From positions 1 to 16,189 of the forward strand of contig DATKKU010000018.1 in assembly GCA_035542755.1 (NCBI GenBank): DNA of 16,189 nucleotides, read 5' to 3'. This DNA comes from RYN-425 sp035542755 (GTDB lineage: Bacteria > Patescibacteriota > Saccharimonadia > Saccharimonadales > UBA10212). Made by a program: the position numbers and the translations under genes. Below the pieces are notes generated by a model. It had not been told where the DNA came from. It did not search any database and saw only the letters and a list, made by a program, of their open reading frames with translations. Every line of letters begins with the position of its first letter. Position 1 is the stretch's first letter. Of the stretch, positions 8,638-15,313 are shown one piece after another.

Positions 8638-9585
8638 ATGTCTACCACCGAAATAGAACCCAGTATCGCCATAGGCTTTCCTGGGCAGGGCGCTAGTAAT
8701 CCAGAAAAGATGAGGCGCTTGATTACCGAGCATCCGATAGTTATTGATGTGCTTGAGGAAGCCGAAGCGACTCTGGAAGAACCGGTTCTGCGCCTATTTC
8801 TGCAAGAGGCCAGTTCTACTGCCACCAGTCGCGAGAACCAGATTAGGCTGTATCTGGGGAGCTCGGCACTTTGGAGAGCAGCAGAACACGAAGGCGTTAT
8901 ACCAGACGACCGTCGGCGAGTATTCTTTGGAGCCAGCGCCGGCGAATACGCCGCACTAATGGCGGCCGGCGCCTACGATTTTTCAACCGGTTTAGAGCAA
9001 ATAGAACTTAGAGGCGAGGAAATGCAAAAGGCCAGCATCATAAACCCGGGCGCAATGCTTGTAGCCACAGGATTGCCATTTGAAGAGGCTGAAAAACTAG
9101 CAGGCACCTTTGACGGTGTTTATGCGGTTAATGATAATCCGGGAATGCAAACAGTATTCTCTGGTTCAGAGGTCGGGCTTGCCGAGATTGCTGCCTACTT
9201 GGGTAGTTCCGAAACCTGGAGCCACGTGCGCCTGGATTGGGCGGCAATTTCTGAAGCGGCGCACTCTATACACATGGCGCCAGCTGTAGCCGGCGTACAG
9301 GCGGGACTAAAAAAGGCTAAATTCAAACGCCCCACCTACGATTTTGTAGGCAATCGGGCCAAAGCCGTTAAGTCCGCTTCAGCCGCCAAAAACCACCTGG
9401 CGGCCCAGCTCACCAGAGGCGTCCTGCTCAGACAAAGCGCCCAGTATATGAAAGACGAGTATAACGTTGATACTTTTGTTGATGTTGGCCCCGGTAAGGT
9501 GCTCTACGCCCAGATGCGTCATCAGTTCCGCAAAACAGTTCAACTCATATCTGTTATGGATGAGCTGCTGCCCGAAAAAGAATAA
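8638..9585 (+). CDS. fabD: Malonyl-CoA:ACP transacylase-like protein (FabD family)
   Basis: Acyltransferase of the FabD type, 315 aa, usual length; FabD moves malonyl from CoA to acyl carrier protein. Seen: N-terminal FPGQGASNP (the GQG motif), nucleophile motif G98-A-S100-A-G-E103 (family GHSxGE, here His replaced by Ala), R125 in ELRGEEMQKA (position of the malonate-binding Arg), NDNPGMQTVFSG, H209 in AAHSIHMAP (catalytic His), and VDVGPGKVL. So Ser, His and Arg of the active site are kept. Context is odd: it stands alone between fusA and tuf with no other fatty-acid genes in view. CPR bacteria commonly lack a full fatty-acid pathway, so the real acyl substrate is open. No SD; own promoter-like sequence just upstream. 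Confidence 0.85.
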   Translation: MSTTEIEPSIAIGFPGQGASNPEKMRRLITEHPIVIDVLEEAEATLEEPVLRLFLQEASSTATSRENQIRLYLGSSALWRAAEHEGVIPDDRRRVFFGASAGEYAALMAAGAYDFSTGLEQIELRGEEMQKASIINPGAMLVATGLPFEEAEKLAGTFDGVYAVNDNPGMQTVFSGSEVGLAEIAAYLGSSETWSHVRLDWAAISEAAHSIHMAPAVAGVQAGLKKAKFKRPTYDFVGNRAKAVKSASAAKNHLAAQLTRGVLLRQSAQYMKDEYNVDTFVDVGPGKVLYAQMRHQFRKTVQLISVMDELLPEKE

Positions 9586-9597
9586 GGGTCTAACCCC

Positions 9598-9626
9598 TTT
9601 ACAAACCCCATAAGTTTATCTATAAT
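9598..9626 (+). promoter_or_regulatory. Strong putative promoter for tuf
   Basis: TTTACA (9598-9603), exactly 17 nt, TATAAT (9621-9626): 11 of 12 consensus bases at ideal spacing. Predicted start near 9633 gives a leader of about 74 nt. Fits the high expression expected of EF-Tu and separates tuf from the upstream genes transcriptionally. Confidence 0.75.
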
Positions 9627-9638
9627 TAGGGCATACTC

Positions 9639-9664
9639 GCATGGGTGGCTATTGCTTACCATGC
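9639..9664 (+). promoter_or_regulatory. 5'-end hairpin in the tuf leader
   Basis: GCATGG (9639-9644) pairs with CCATGC (9659-9664), and can be lengthened by one pair with a bulged G. It begins about 6 nt from the predicted tuf transcription start. A stem at the very 5' end may protect the mRNA. It also contains the ATG of a short upstream reading frame, so it could modulate that frame's translation. Not followed by a T-run, so not a terminator. Confidence 0.4.
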
Positions 9665-9682
9665 AAAAAGTTATTGAAGTAA
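9641..9682 (+). CDS. Possible 13-aa leader peptide upstream of tuf
   Basis: ATG at 9641 opens a 13-codon frame, MGGYCLPCKKLLK, ending at TAA 9680-9682, 24 nt before the tuf ATG. The ATG is about 8 nt from the predicted transcription start and sits in the 5' strand of the leader hairpin; there is no SD. The peptide has a CxxC and Lys-rich end. A frame this short can occur by chance; the supporting points are its place inside the tuf leader and the near-leaderless geometry. Confidence 0.25.
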   Translation: MGGYCLPCKKLLK

Positions 9683-9706
9683 TAAAATTCCAAGGAGAAT
9701 TTATAA

Positions 9707-10891
9707 ATGGCAGAAAATTTTGACCGCAGCAAGCCTCACGTCAACGTTGGCACCATGGGCCACGTAGACCACGGCAAGACCACTCTAACCGCCGCTATTA
9801 CCACAGTGCTGGCTAAGAAGTTGCCTAGCTCTGTAAATAAGCCAATCAAATACGATGAAATTGATAATGCGCCAGAGGAAAAGGCTCGTGGTATAACCAT
9901 CGCCACCTCTCACCAGGAATACGAAAGTGAAAAGCGTCACTACGCCCACGTTGACATGCCTGGCCACGCCGACTACATCAAGAACATGATTACCGGTGCC
10001 GCTCAAATTGACGGCGCTATCTTAGTTGTATCTGCCGCCGATGGCCCTATGCCCCAAACTCGCGAGCATGTTCTGCTTGCTAAGCAAGTTGGTGTGCCTT
10101 CTATCCTAGTTTTCCTAAACAAGATGGACCTAGCTGATCCAGAGCTAGTAGAGCTTGTTGAAGCTGATGTCCGCGACCTGCTTAAAAAGTACGACTTTGA
10201 CGAGAACGCCCCAATTGTTAAGGGCTCTGCCACCAAAGCTTTGGAAGGCAGTGCCGCCGACGAGGACGCAATTATGGAACTGGTCAAGGCTATGGATGAC
10301 TTTATCCCTGAGCCCAAGCGCGATTTAGACAAGCCCTTCATGATGGCCATTGAAGACGTTTTCTCCATCAAGGGCCGCGGCACAGTTGCCACCGGTCGTA
10401 TTGAAACTGGCGTAATCAAGGTCAACGAAGAAGTTGAGATTGTCGGTATCCGCCCAACCACAAAGAGCGTGGTTACTGGTGTTGAAATGTTTAAGAAAAA
10501 CCTCGATCAGGGCCAGGCTGGCGATAACGTTGGCATCCTGCTCCGCGGTATTGAGCGCGACGACATTGAGCGCGGCCAAGTGCTAGCCAAGCCCGGCACC
10601 ATCACACCGCACACCGAATTTGACGCTGAAGTCTATATCCTGACCAAAGAGGAAGGCGGACGTCACACTCCTTTCTTCAAGGGCTATAAGCCTCAGTTCT
10701 ACTTCCGAACTACTGATGTTACTGGTGAAGTTGAACTGCCAGCTGATAAAGAAATGGTCATGCCCGGTGATACCGTAACCTTTAAAGTAAAACTTCTCGC
10801 ACCAATCGCCATGGAACAGGGTCTGCGCTTCGCTATCCGCGAAGGTGGCCGAACTGTCGGCGCCGGCGTTGTCACTAAAGTAACGAAGTAA
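9707..10891 (+). CDS. tuf: Elongation factor Tu
   Basis: GTPase that delivers aminoacyl-tRNA to the ribosome, 394 aa, normal length. Start chosen at 9707 after AAGGAG (about 9692-9697). G1 [10 protein letters not shown]2 [12 protein letters not shown] (usual Asn after GITI is Ala here), G3 DMPGHADY, G4 NKMD (intact, unlike EF-G in this window), G5 region GSATKALEG. Domains 2 and 3 are complete ([35 protein letters not shown]-terminal [12 protein letters not shown]). The 122-nt region upstream carries the strong promoter and a structured leader. The stop is one base before the next small ORF. Confidence 0.98.
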   Translation: MAENFDRSKPHVNVGTMGHVDHGKTTLTAAITTVLAKKLPSSVNKPIKYDEIDNAPEEKARGITIATSHQEYESEKRHYAHVDMPGHADYIKNMITGAAQIDGAILVVSAADGPMPQTREHVLLAKQVGVPSILVFLNKMDLADPELVELVEADVRDLLKKYDFDENAPIVKGSATKALEGSAADEDAIMELVKAMDDFIPEPKRDLDKPFMMAIEDVFSIKGRGTVATGRIETGVIKVNEEVEIVGIRPTTKSVVTGVEMFKKNLDQGQAGDNVGILLRGIERDDIERGQVLAKPGTITPHTEFDAEVYILTKEEGGRHTPFFKGYKPQFYFRTTDVTGEVELPADKEMVMPGDTVTFKVKLLAPIAMEQGLRFAIREGGRTVGAGVVTKVTK

Positions 10892-10892
10892 G

Positions 10893-11105
10893 ATGAACAG
10901 AGACCCTATACTGCGTTGGCATGAATTGCCATTAGATTTACCCATAGAAGATTCTTCGCTAGAACAACCCGCGCCTGTTGCGCATAACGAGCGAGAATTC
11001 CCATCTGCAGATCCACCGGGTCAAAATGCAATGAGTGAAGGAGTGGAGGCAATTACAGCCTCTGAAACACGTGATCAACTAGGTTTGGGACCAAAAGTAG
11101 ATTAA
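10893..11105 (+). CDS. Small hypothetical protein (70 aa) between tuf and rpsJ
   Basis: Unrecognised, acidic and proline-rich, predicted largely disordered; no Cys, no membrane segment, no signal peptide. ATG lies one base after the tuf TAA, and its own TAA is one base before the rpsJ ATG, so it bridges the two genes without space for another ribosome site. Its codon choice is more A/T-ending than the neighbouring tuf, as seen in weakly expressed genes. No SD is evident, so translation would depend on ribosomes terminating at tuf. It may be a short linker peptide rather than a folded protein. The coupling is the main evidence for it being real. Confidence 0.55.
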   Translation: MNRDPILRWHELPLDLPIEDSSLEQPAPVAHNEREFPSADPPGQNAMSEGVEAITASETRDQLGLGPKVD

Positions 11106-11106
11106 T

Positions 11107-11436
11107 ATGGCTGAGACTAAAGAACCTGAGATTAAGCAGCGGATTCGCATTCGTTTGAAGGCCTACGACCATAAGGTCATTGACCAGTCTGCCAAGCAGA
11201 TTGTGGATACCGCTCTGCGAACCGGTGCTAAAATCTCCGGCCCAATCCCACTACCTACCCGAAAGAGCACCTTTACAGTTGTAAAAAGCCCGCATGTCTA
11301 TAAAAAAGGCCGCGAGCAGTTTGAAATGCGCGTTCATAAGCGCCTAATAGACATCTCCGACCCAACGCCCAAGACAATTGATTCGCTGATGAACTTGTCA
11401 CTGCCTGCCGGCTGCGACGCCGAAATTAAAATGTAA
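11107..11436 (+). CDS. rpsJ: 30S ribosomal protein S10
   Basis: S10 (also the transcription antitermination partner NusE), 109 aa versus 103 typical. Motifs: [59 protein letters not shown] and the C-terminal [12 protein letters not shown]. No clear SD; the ATG is one base after the preceding stop, indicating coupling. In most bacteria rpsJ starts the S10 operon (rplC, rplD and so on). Here it is followed instead by an unknown 185-aa gene and then by unrelated genes, so the S10 operon is broken after its first gene. Confidence 0.97.
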   Translation: MAETKEPEIKQRIRIRLKAYDHKVIDQSAKQIVDTALRTGAKISGPIPLPTRKSTFTVVKSPHVYKKGREQFEMRVHKRLIDISDPTPKTIDSLMNLSLPAGCDAEIKM

Positions 11437-11441
11437 CCTCC

Positions 11442-11999
11442 ATGTCTCCCGAACAAACTCCGCAAGCTAGGAGTGGGGACCCGTTTAGAGATATTATCCT
11501 TACTAGGCTAGTAGAGGTAGTTGAGGTAGAAGCCGGAATAATTCCGGAAGAGCCGCCCCTAGTTACAACCAGCAGAGGGCTGACACCGCTTGTTCCTGCC
11601 AACGCGGACTTTATCCGAAGTACCCTGCAAGACACTTGGGGGCAAACCTATCCCGAACTGTTTGAAGAATATAAGTACTTAGGTTTTGCCACGATAGACA
11701 ATCTCAACCAGATAGCCACCGACGAAGAGCTAGCCGGTGGTGTCCCGACGAGAATTTGGAATGTCCTAGCCAGGTTTGACTCCAGCAGCACGCGGCAAGG
11801 CCAACCGGGGCTATTTGACGAAGAGCGCAAAAGTCTTAACCTGCAGCTTCTCAAACTGCTTCACGAACAAGGTGCGATTGAGCAGACGCCGACCTATGGG
11901 CCGGCCTGCAGCAGCTTTGTGGGCCGCCTTATAGAAGCCGCCGGTAGTCAGCCGGGATTCCAGGTCAATCCCCACAATGAAGTTGACCCAACAGCATAA
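11442..11999 (+). CDS. Hypothetical protein (185 aa) downstream of rpsJ
   Basis: Unrecognised soluble protein. ATG lies 5 nt after the rpsJ stop; the bases just before it are CCTCC, the reverse of an SD, so initiation is probably by coupling. The N-terminal ~55 residues are acidic with extended beta/loop character (LVEVVEVEAGIIPEEPPL). Residues about 56-145 look helical (FIRSTLQDTWGQTYPELFEEY; RKSLNLQLLKLLHEQGAIEQ). The tail is Pro/Asn-rich. No signal peptide, no membrane span, no catalytic motif that I can identify. It appears to be the last gene of the str-derived unit; the promoter for the next gene lies inside its last codons. Confidence 0.72.
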   Translation: MSPEQTPQARSGDPFRDIILTRLVEVVEVEAGIIPEEPPLVTTSRGLTPLVPANADFIRSTLQDTWGQTYPELFEEYKYLGFATIDNLNQIATDEELAGGVPTRIWNVLARFDSSSTRQGQPGLFDEERKSLNLQLLKLLHEQGAIEQTPTYGPACSSFVGRLIEAAGSQPGFQVNPHNEVDPTA

Positions 12000-12011
12000 A
12001 TACAGTATAAT
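11983..12011 (+). promoter_or_regulatory. Strong putative promoter for the 12052-14979 unit
   Basis: TTGACC (11983-11988), 17-nt spacer, TATAAT (12006-12011): 11 of 12 consensus bases with ideal spacing. The -35 lies in the final codons of the preceding gene. Predicted start near 12018, leader about 34 nt with only a weak AAGAGA purine stretch before the ATG. Confidence 0.72.
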
Positions 12012-12051
12012 AATCTAGATTTCAGAAGTTTTTTAAGAGAACAATATATAC

Positions 12052-13950
12052 ATGGCACACCCCATGCCCCAAGAATTGGATGCGGCCCGCGAGCTTGCGG
12101 AAATAGAGCAGCAGCGAGCCGAATTACAGGCCCGGATAGACGCCGGTGAGTTTGCTTTGCCGGTGGTCGCCGAGGCTTACACTCGCGCCGCCGACCAGCT
12201 TGGCGAGCGAGCACTGCAGCTTGCGCAAAATCCCCAGCTCCAGTCCGGCTATGCATCCTACGGCCTGGAAGCCCTAGCCGGTCTCAAACAGATTGAACCG
12301 CTGAGGAACATATTGCCGCAGGAAGAGTTTAGCGCGTTGGAACAAGAGCTTGGCACCAGAATAATGACGGTTCGTGAGTTTTTTGAAAGCTACGGCGCCC
12401 ACACCGATGATGCCGAGAAATTTTTACACACTACGCCGGCTGAACTGGCGGTAGTAACCACTGCCGAGATTACTGCTGTAGAACCAACTGCGGAGCCCGA
12501 AGCAGAGCCCCAGCCAGAACCTCAGCCAGCACCGACCGAGACAGAGGGCAATAAAAAGTCGGTAAAACTCACCATTGGTTTAAACTTGGTAAGAATTGGC
12601 AAGCAAGGCGGGGCGGTTCCTTACGTCACCAATTTTGGCGCCAAAGACAAAAGGGACTATACAGAGCCCCGTCGCAGGGCACTTGAGGCAGTGCTGTCGT
12701 TGCCTGAAGGCGAGCTGCTCAGCTCTAAGCAACTTCATGAACTGGCCTTTCCGGGCGAAGAATTTCAGTCAAATCGAATGAATGAGCTAGACAAGTGGTT
12801 TGACAAACTAACCTTCAGAAAAGAAGCCATGATAGTTCATAAAGGTCGCCGCTACGGCGTTAGTCCAAATTTTGATCTATCGTTTTCACACGGAGAAAGA
12901 TACAAGAAGCATCTGGCCGGTGAACAGACAGAGCCAGCTGTTGAGGCTGAGCCTCAGCCCGATTCGGAGATATCCTACGCCTTGTGGCTGATGTCTGACA
13001 GGCTTTATAAGTTTGGCTATGTTATGGAGGCCGCCGGTTATAAAACAATATCTAAAGATCTTTGGGAGCAAATGGACGAAGGCTATCACCCCGACCACAG
13101 CCATCTGTCCGGTGATGCTGATGCCGTTTTGGAGTATCGCGCCAAAGCTTTAGAAAAACTAGAGGAGCTTTTGACCGACTCGGATGCTTTTGAGAGCTTC
13201 TACGATAACTGTCTCAGAGAAGGCAGCGTGCTATTTAAATTCACCGAGCTGGCGCTAGAATTTGACGAAGAAGCAAGAAAACTCATCTGGAGGCTGGTCA
13301 ATGCTCACGAGGTAAGGGCTACGGTTACCGGGCGCCTAGATGTTGTGGGCGGTCCTAAGCAGGTCTATGACTCTGAAGGTGTTCTAATATATCCATTTCC
13401 CGAGTTACTTCCCATTAGGCAGGGCAACGGTACCGAAACTCCAGTTGACGATTCTGAGCCCGACGATGAGGAACCCGAAGCCGACGATGACGCTACTACG
13501 CCCGGAGAGACCGAGACGCCGCAGCCCGAGGACGGCGCGACCGACGACGAAGCAGCGCCCGCTGCACCCAAATCAGAAACCGAGCTTTCCCCAGCCGAAA
13601 AGTCTAAACTGGTTAAGCTAAGAGAGGAGGCTGAGAGAATCGCTGAACAGTTTTTAGCCACCACACTTAGCCCTCTGGAAGCATATCCTTGGCCGCAAAT
13701 TCAGGGCGCTGGTCTTAGAGCCTTTAGCGCTAAAAAGGTAGCCGCCGCTAAAGACAAGCATGTTGTGCCGCGCGGTGACAACAAGACCTATGGGATTAAA
13801 GAGGTAATCCGGGTTCTGATATCTGGCCACAAACAACTACAAAACATATTTGCTAATCGCCGATACAGGGCTGAGGTAGAGCGCATTATTGACGAGGTGG
13901 TAGACGCGGCTCTTGAGAAATTTCAAAAATCAGCAAAACTAGCGAGCTAA
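12052..13950 (+). CDS. Large multidomain hypothetical protein with probable winged-helix segment (632 aa)
   Basis: Not recognised as a named family. Layout from sequence: residues 1-130 helical (N-terminal ELAEIEQQRAELQARI suggests a coiled coil). Residues 133-168 are a Glu/Pro-rich linker. Residues about 170-275 start with two strands and then PRRRALEAVLSL, LLSSKQLHELAF and MIVHKGRRYGVSPNF, which has the helix-helix-helix-wing pattern of a winged helix-turn-helix. A short acidic linker follows, then about 296-435 helical. Residues about 437-505 are a very acidic disordered linker, and a helical C-terminal domain (about 510-632) ends with a basic amphipathic helix. No signal peptide or membrane span, so cytoplasmic. 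It is followed after 3 nt by the next gene, probably in one transcript. A DNA-binding or scaffold role is inferred from the winged-helix-like part only. Confidence 0.8.
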   Translation: MAHPMPQELDAARELAEIEQQRAELQARIDAGEFALPVVAEAYTRAADQLGERALQLAQNPQLQSGYASYGLEALAGLKQIEPLRNILPQEEFSALEQELGTRIMTVREFFESYGAHTDDAEKFLHTTPAELAVVTTAEITAVEPTAEPEAEPQPEPQPAPTETEGNKKSVKLTIGLNLVRIGKQGGAVPYVTNFGAKDKRDYTEPRRRALEAVLSLPEGELLSSKQLHELAFPGEEFQSNRMNELDKWFDKLTFRKEAMIVHKGRRYGVSPNFDLSFSHGERYKKHLAGEQTEPAVEAEPQPDSEISYALWLMSDRLYKFGYVMEAAGYKTISKDLWEQMDEGYHPDHSHLSGDADAVLEYRAKALEKLEELLTDSDAFESFYDNCLREGSVLFKFTELALEFDEEARKLIWRLVNAHEVRATVTGRLDVVGGPKQVYDSEGVLIYPFPELLPIRQGNGTETPVDDSEPDDEEPEADDDATTPGETETPQPEDGATDDEAAPAAPKSETELSPAEKSKLVKLREEAERIAEQFLATTLSPLEAYPWPQIQGAGLRAFSAKKVAAAKDKHVVPRGDNKTYGIKEVIRVLISGHKQLQNIFANRRYRAEVERIIDEVVDAALEKFQKSAKLAS

Positions 13951-13953
13951 AAA

Positions 13954-14979
13954 ATGAGCTACGGCGAGAGCGGACTTGGTGCTAGCCGTAGTGAAACTGA
14001 CTATCACTGGGCAGATTCCGGCCCGGAACTTTTTATAGGCGACCCGGAGATGCAGCGAACGCTGATTGATATTGCTGGCTTTGTTAGTCTTGATAGGCTC
14101 CAGAACAACTTCTCGCAGACCGAGGCCGGACGCAGGCTGGCCACTATGAGGAGATTCAGTAAAAAGTACCAGCCCGAGAATTATCCGGACAGCCTTTGGA
14201 TAAAGTATTTGGGGGTGCAGGCAAGTGACCTGGCGCACGGGCAATACACTATGCAGCAGGGTGACCAGCTGCTGGCATTTGAGCCGCCGTCAACTACCAA
14301 TAAAGACATAGCATCGGTCCAGCGCTTTTTATTTGGTGTAGCTAACCTTACCCACGACTGGGGTGAATCTGACCCGGAAGTTGACGACGTTATTTTTGGC
14401 GACCCCAAGCCAAACCGCGCCAAAGAACGACAGGTGCGGTCTGCGCTGGCCGAGCACGCACTCCGACAAGCCTGCGAAGACGCGGGCATTATCAGCCAGA
14501 TTTATCCAAACCTGGACCAAGCCATAAGTTTTATAACGGATTGGTCGGACCACATCGCCTTTGACAAGCCACACTTTAGCTTACTAACTGAGTTGGGAGG
14601 CATTATTCCCGAGGAGTATTATCAGCATCTGTACAGAGCCAACAAATATCTGGGACATTTTGTTGTAGCTCTGCGCGCCGACCGCGTAATTAATGAGCAA
14701 CCCGAGTTTAAGCAGGCAGCGATGAAAGACGTCTATCAACGGCTTAGCCTTGAGGTGACGCACAACTCCTTGCCCGTTTTGCTGGAATACGCCGACACTT
14801 TTCCGGGAATTGAGGCATTTTTGCAAGGCAATCTGGAGGCAATTGATAAGTTAGTAAGAAGCAACATGCGTGTTTTTGGGCCAGAGACTGTAAATTATAA
14901 CGACGAATACGACCGCCCGCTTAGCCTTAAGGAGCTAAGATATCTGTGGTTAAACTATAAGCAGCGTAGCAAGACATAA
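13954..14979 (+). CDS. Hypothetical protein, possible HD-type phosphohydrolase (341 aa)
   Basis: No certain family. The ATG is 3 nt after the previous stop with no SD, so coupled. The order H95 (DLAHGQYT), H134-D135 (NLTHDWGES) and D243 (ALRADRVI) matches the H...HD...D metal-ligand pattern of HD-superfamily phosphohydrolases in a largely helical protein, with reasonable spacing. Other conserved-looking charged segments are DDVIFGDPKPNRAKERQ and TDWSDHIAFDKPHF. No signal peptide or transmembrane helix. If truly HD, candidate substrates would be nucleotides or cyclic nucleotides; nothing here decides. The stop codon overlaps the predicted 3' end of the oppositely transcribed RNA gene. An alternative is an unrelated helical protein with a chance HD pair. 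Confidence 0.75.
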   Translation: MSYGESGLGASRSETDYHWADSGPELFIGDPEMQRTLIDIAGFVSLDRLQNNFSQTEAGRRLATMRRFSKKYQPENYPDSLWIKYLGVQASDLAHGQYTMQQGDQLLAFEPPSTTNKDIASVQRFLFGVANLTHDWGESDPEVDDVIFGDPKPNRAKERQVRSALAEHALRQACEDAGIISQIYPNLDQAISFITDWSDHIAFDKPHFSLLTELGGIIPEEYYQHLYRANKYLGHFVVALRADRVINEQPEFKQAAMKDVYQRLSLEVTHNSLPVLLEYADTFPGIEAFLQGNLEAIDKLVRSNMRVFGPETVNYNDEYDRPLSLKELRYLWLNYKQRSKT

Positions 14980-15019
14980 AAAAGACAAAACCGGCTCGTT
15001 TTTTTAAAGCCGGTTTTGT
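14978..15019 (-). terminator. Intrinsic terminator of the minus-strand RNA gene
   Basis: Perfect 12-bp inverted repeat, 14985-14996 with 15008-15019 (ACAAAACCGGCT and its complement), with an 11-nt loop. On the minus strand the stem is followed by C and six T (14983-14978), the standard Rho-independent form. On the + strand no T-run follows the stem, so it is oriented for minus-strand transcription. It overlaps the stop codon of the + strand gene ending at 14979. Confidence 0.85.
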
Positions 15020-15238
15020 GGGTTCTTGCCTACTTTGCTCGGACTTCAAGTTTTTGTTTTCCTTGAGGTTGTGTTCTAGCTTTTGTGCTAACGAGCTGTA
15101 AGCGCGATTTTTGATTGCCCGAGTTCGCTAAAACCATACAAATTCCGGAGATTGTCTAGCTTTACTTACCCTAGGCGTGTGCTTCGGCTTTTGGTTTTTT
15201 CCTAAGCCGACACGGAGTCCTTTTTATCGGACACCTAC
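14978..15238 (-). ncRNA. Structured small RNA gene, family not identified (about 260 nt)
   Basis: The 334-nt gap between protein genes is a complete minus-strand transcription unit: strong promoter (15244-15272), predicted start near 15238, terminator ending at 14978. Structures seen: an H-type pseudoknot at 15171-15214. Stem 1 is 15210-15214/15176-15180 plus 15206-15209/15185-15188, 9 bp with a 4-nt bulge. Stem 2 is 15201-15205 with 15171-15175, 5 bp including one G-U. The crossing loop is 12 nt, almost all A. Other hairpins: 15062-15066/15046-15050 with an A-rich loop, and a TTAGC/GCTAG hairpin at about 15074-15091. The sequence GGACT near the 5' end can pair with AGTCC near the 3' end, closing the molecule. 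No long open frame. It lacks the tRNA-like end of tmRNA, the GGAAAGTCC core of RNase P RNA and the SRP tetraloop domain. Confidence 0.7.
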
Positions 15239-15243
15239 TTGCA

Positions 15244-15272
15244 AAAATACGCTTAAGCTTTATTGAAGTCAA
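15244..15272 (-). promoter_or_regulatory. Promoter of the minus-strand RNA gene
   Basis: Read on the minus strand: TTGACT (15272-15267), 17-nt spacer, TATTTT (15249-15244). Predicted start near 15238. It lies back to back with the extended -10 element of the cupin gene, about 50 bp away on the other strand. Confidence 0.7.
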
Positions 15273-15298
15273 GACTCGGTAAGCCCAAAATCAGCATT

Positions 15299-15307
15299 TG
15301 ATATAGT
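15299..15307 (+). promoter_or_regulatory. Extended -10 promoter of the cupin gene
   Basis: TGATATAGT: TG, one base, TATAGT (15302-15307). No good -35 at 17 nt. The distance from the -10 to the ATG at 15314 is 6 nt, so transcription would begin at or next to the start codon (leaderless mRNA). No SD precedes the ATG. Confidence 0.5.
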
Positions 15308-15313
15308 AAGACC

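Noticed and set aside
9584..9599. AAGGG/CCCTT hairpin after fabD as a terminator
   Set aside because: Only a 5-bp stem followed by three T, and it overlaps the tuf -35 box; too weak to call.
15088..15126. Minus-strand frame ELGQSKIALTAR followed by TAG inside the RNA gene, downstream of a pseudoknot, reminiscent of a tmRNA tag
   Set aside because: The tag does not end in the usual ALAA-like residues, there is no resume-codon context, and neither a T-arm (GGTTCGA) nor an acceptor stem is present on either strand of the gap, even in permuted order.
14978..15238. RNase P RNA, 6S RNA or SRP RNA as identity of the minus-strand RNA
   Set aside because: No GAGGAAAGTCC core or ACAGNRA partner for RNase P, no end-to-end rod with central bubble for 6S, and no GGAAGCAG-type SRP domain. 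The ACAAAACCGGCTTTA near the 3' end resembles the end of RNase P RNA only because it is the terminator stem.
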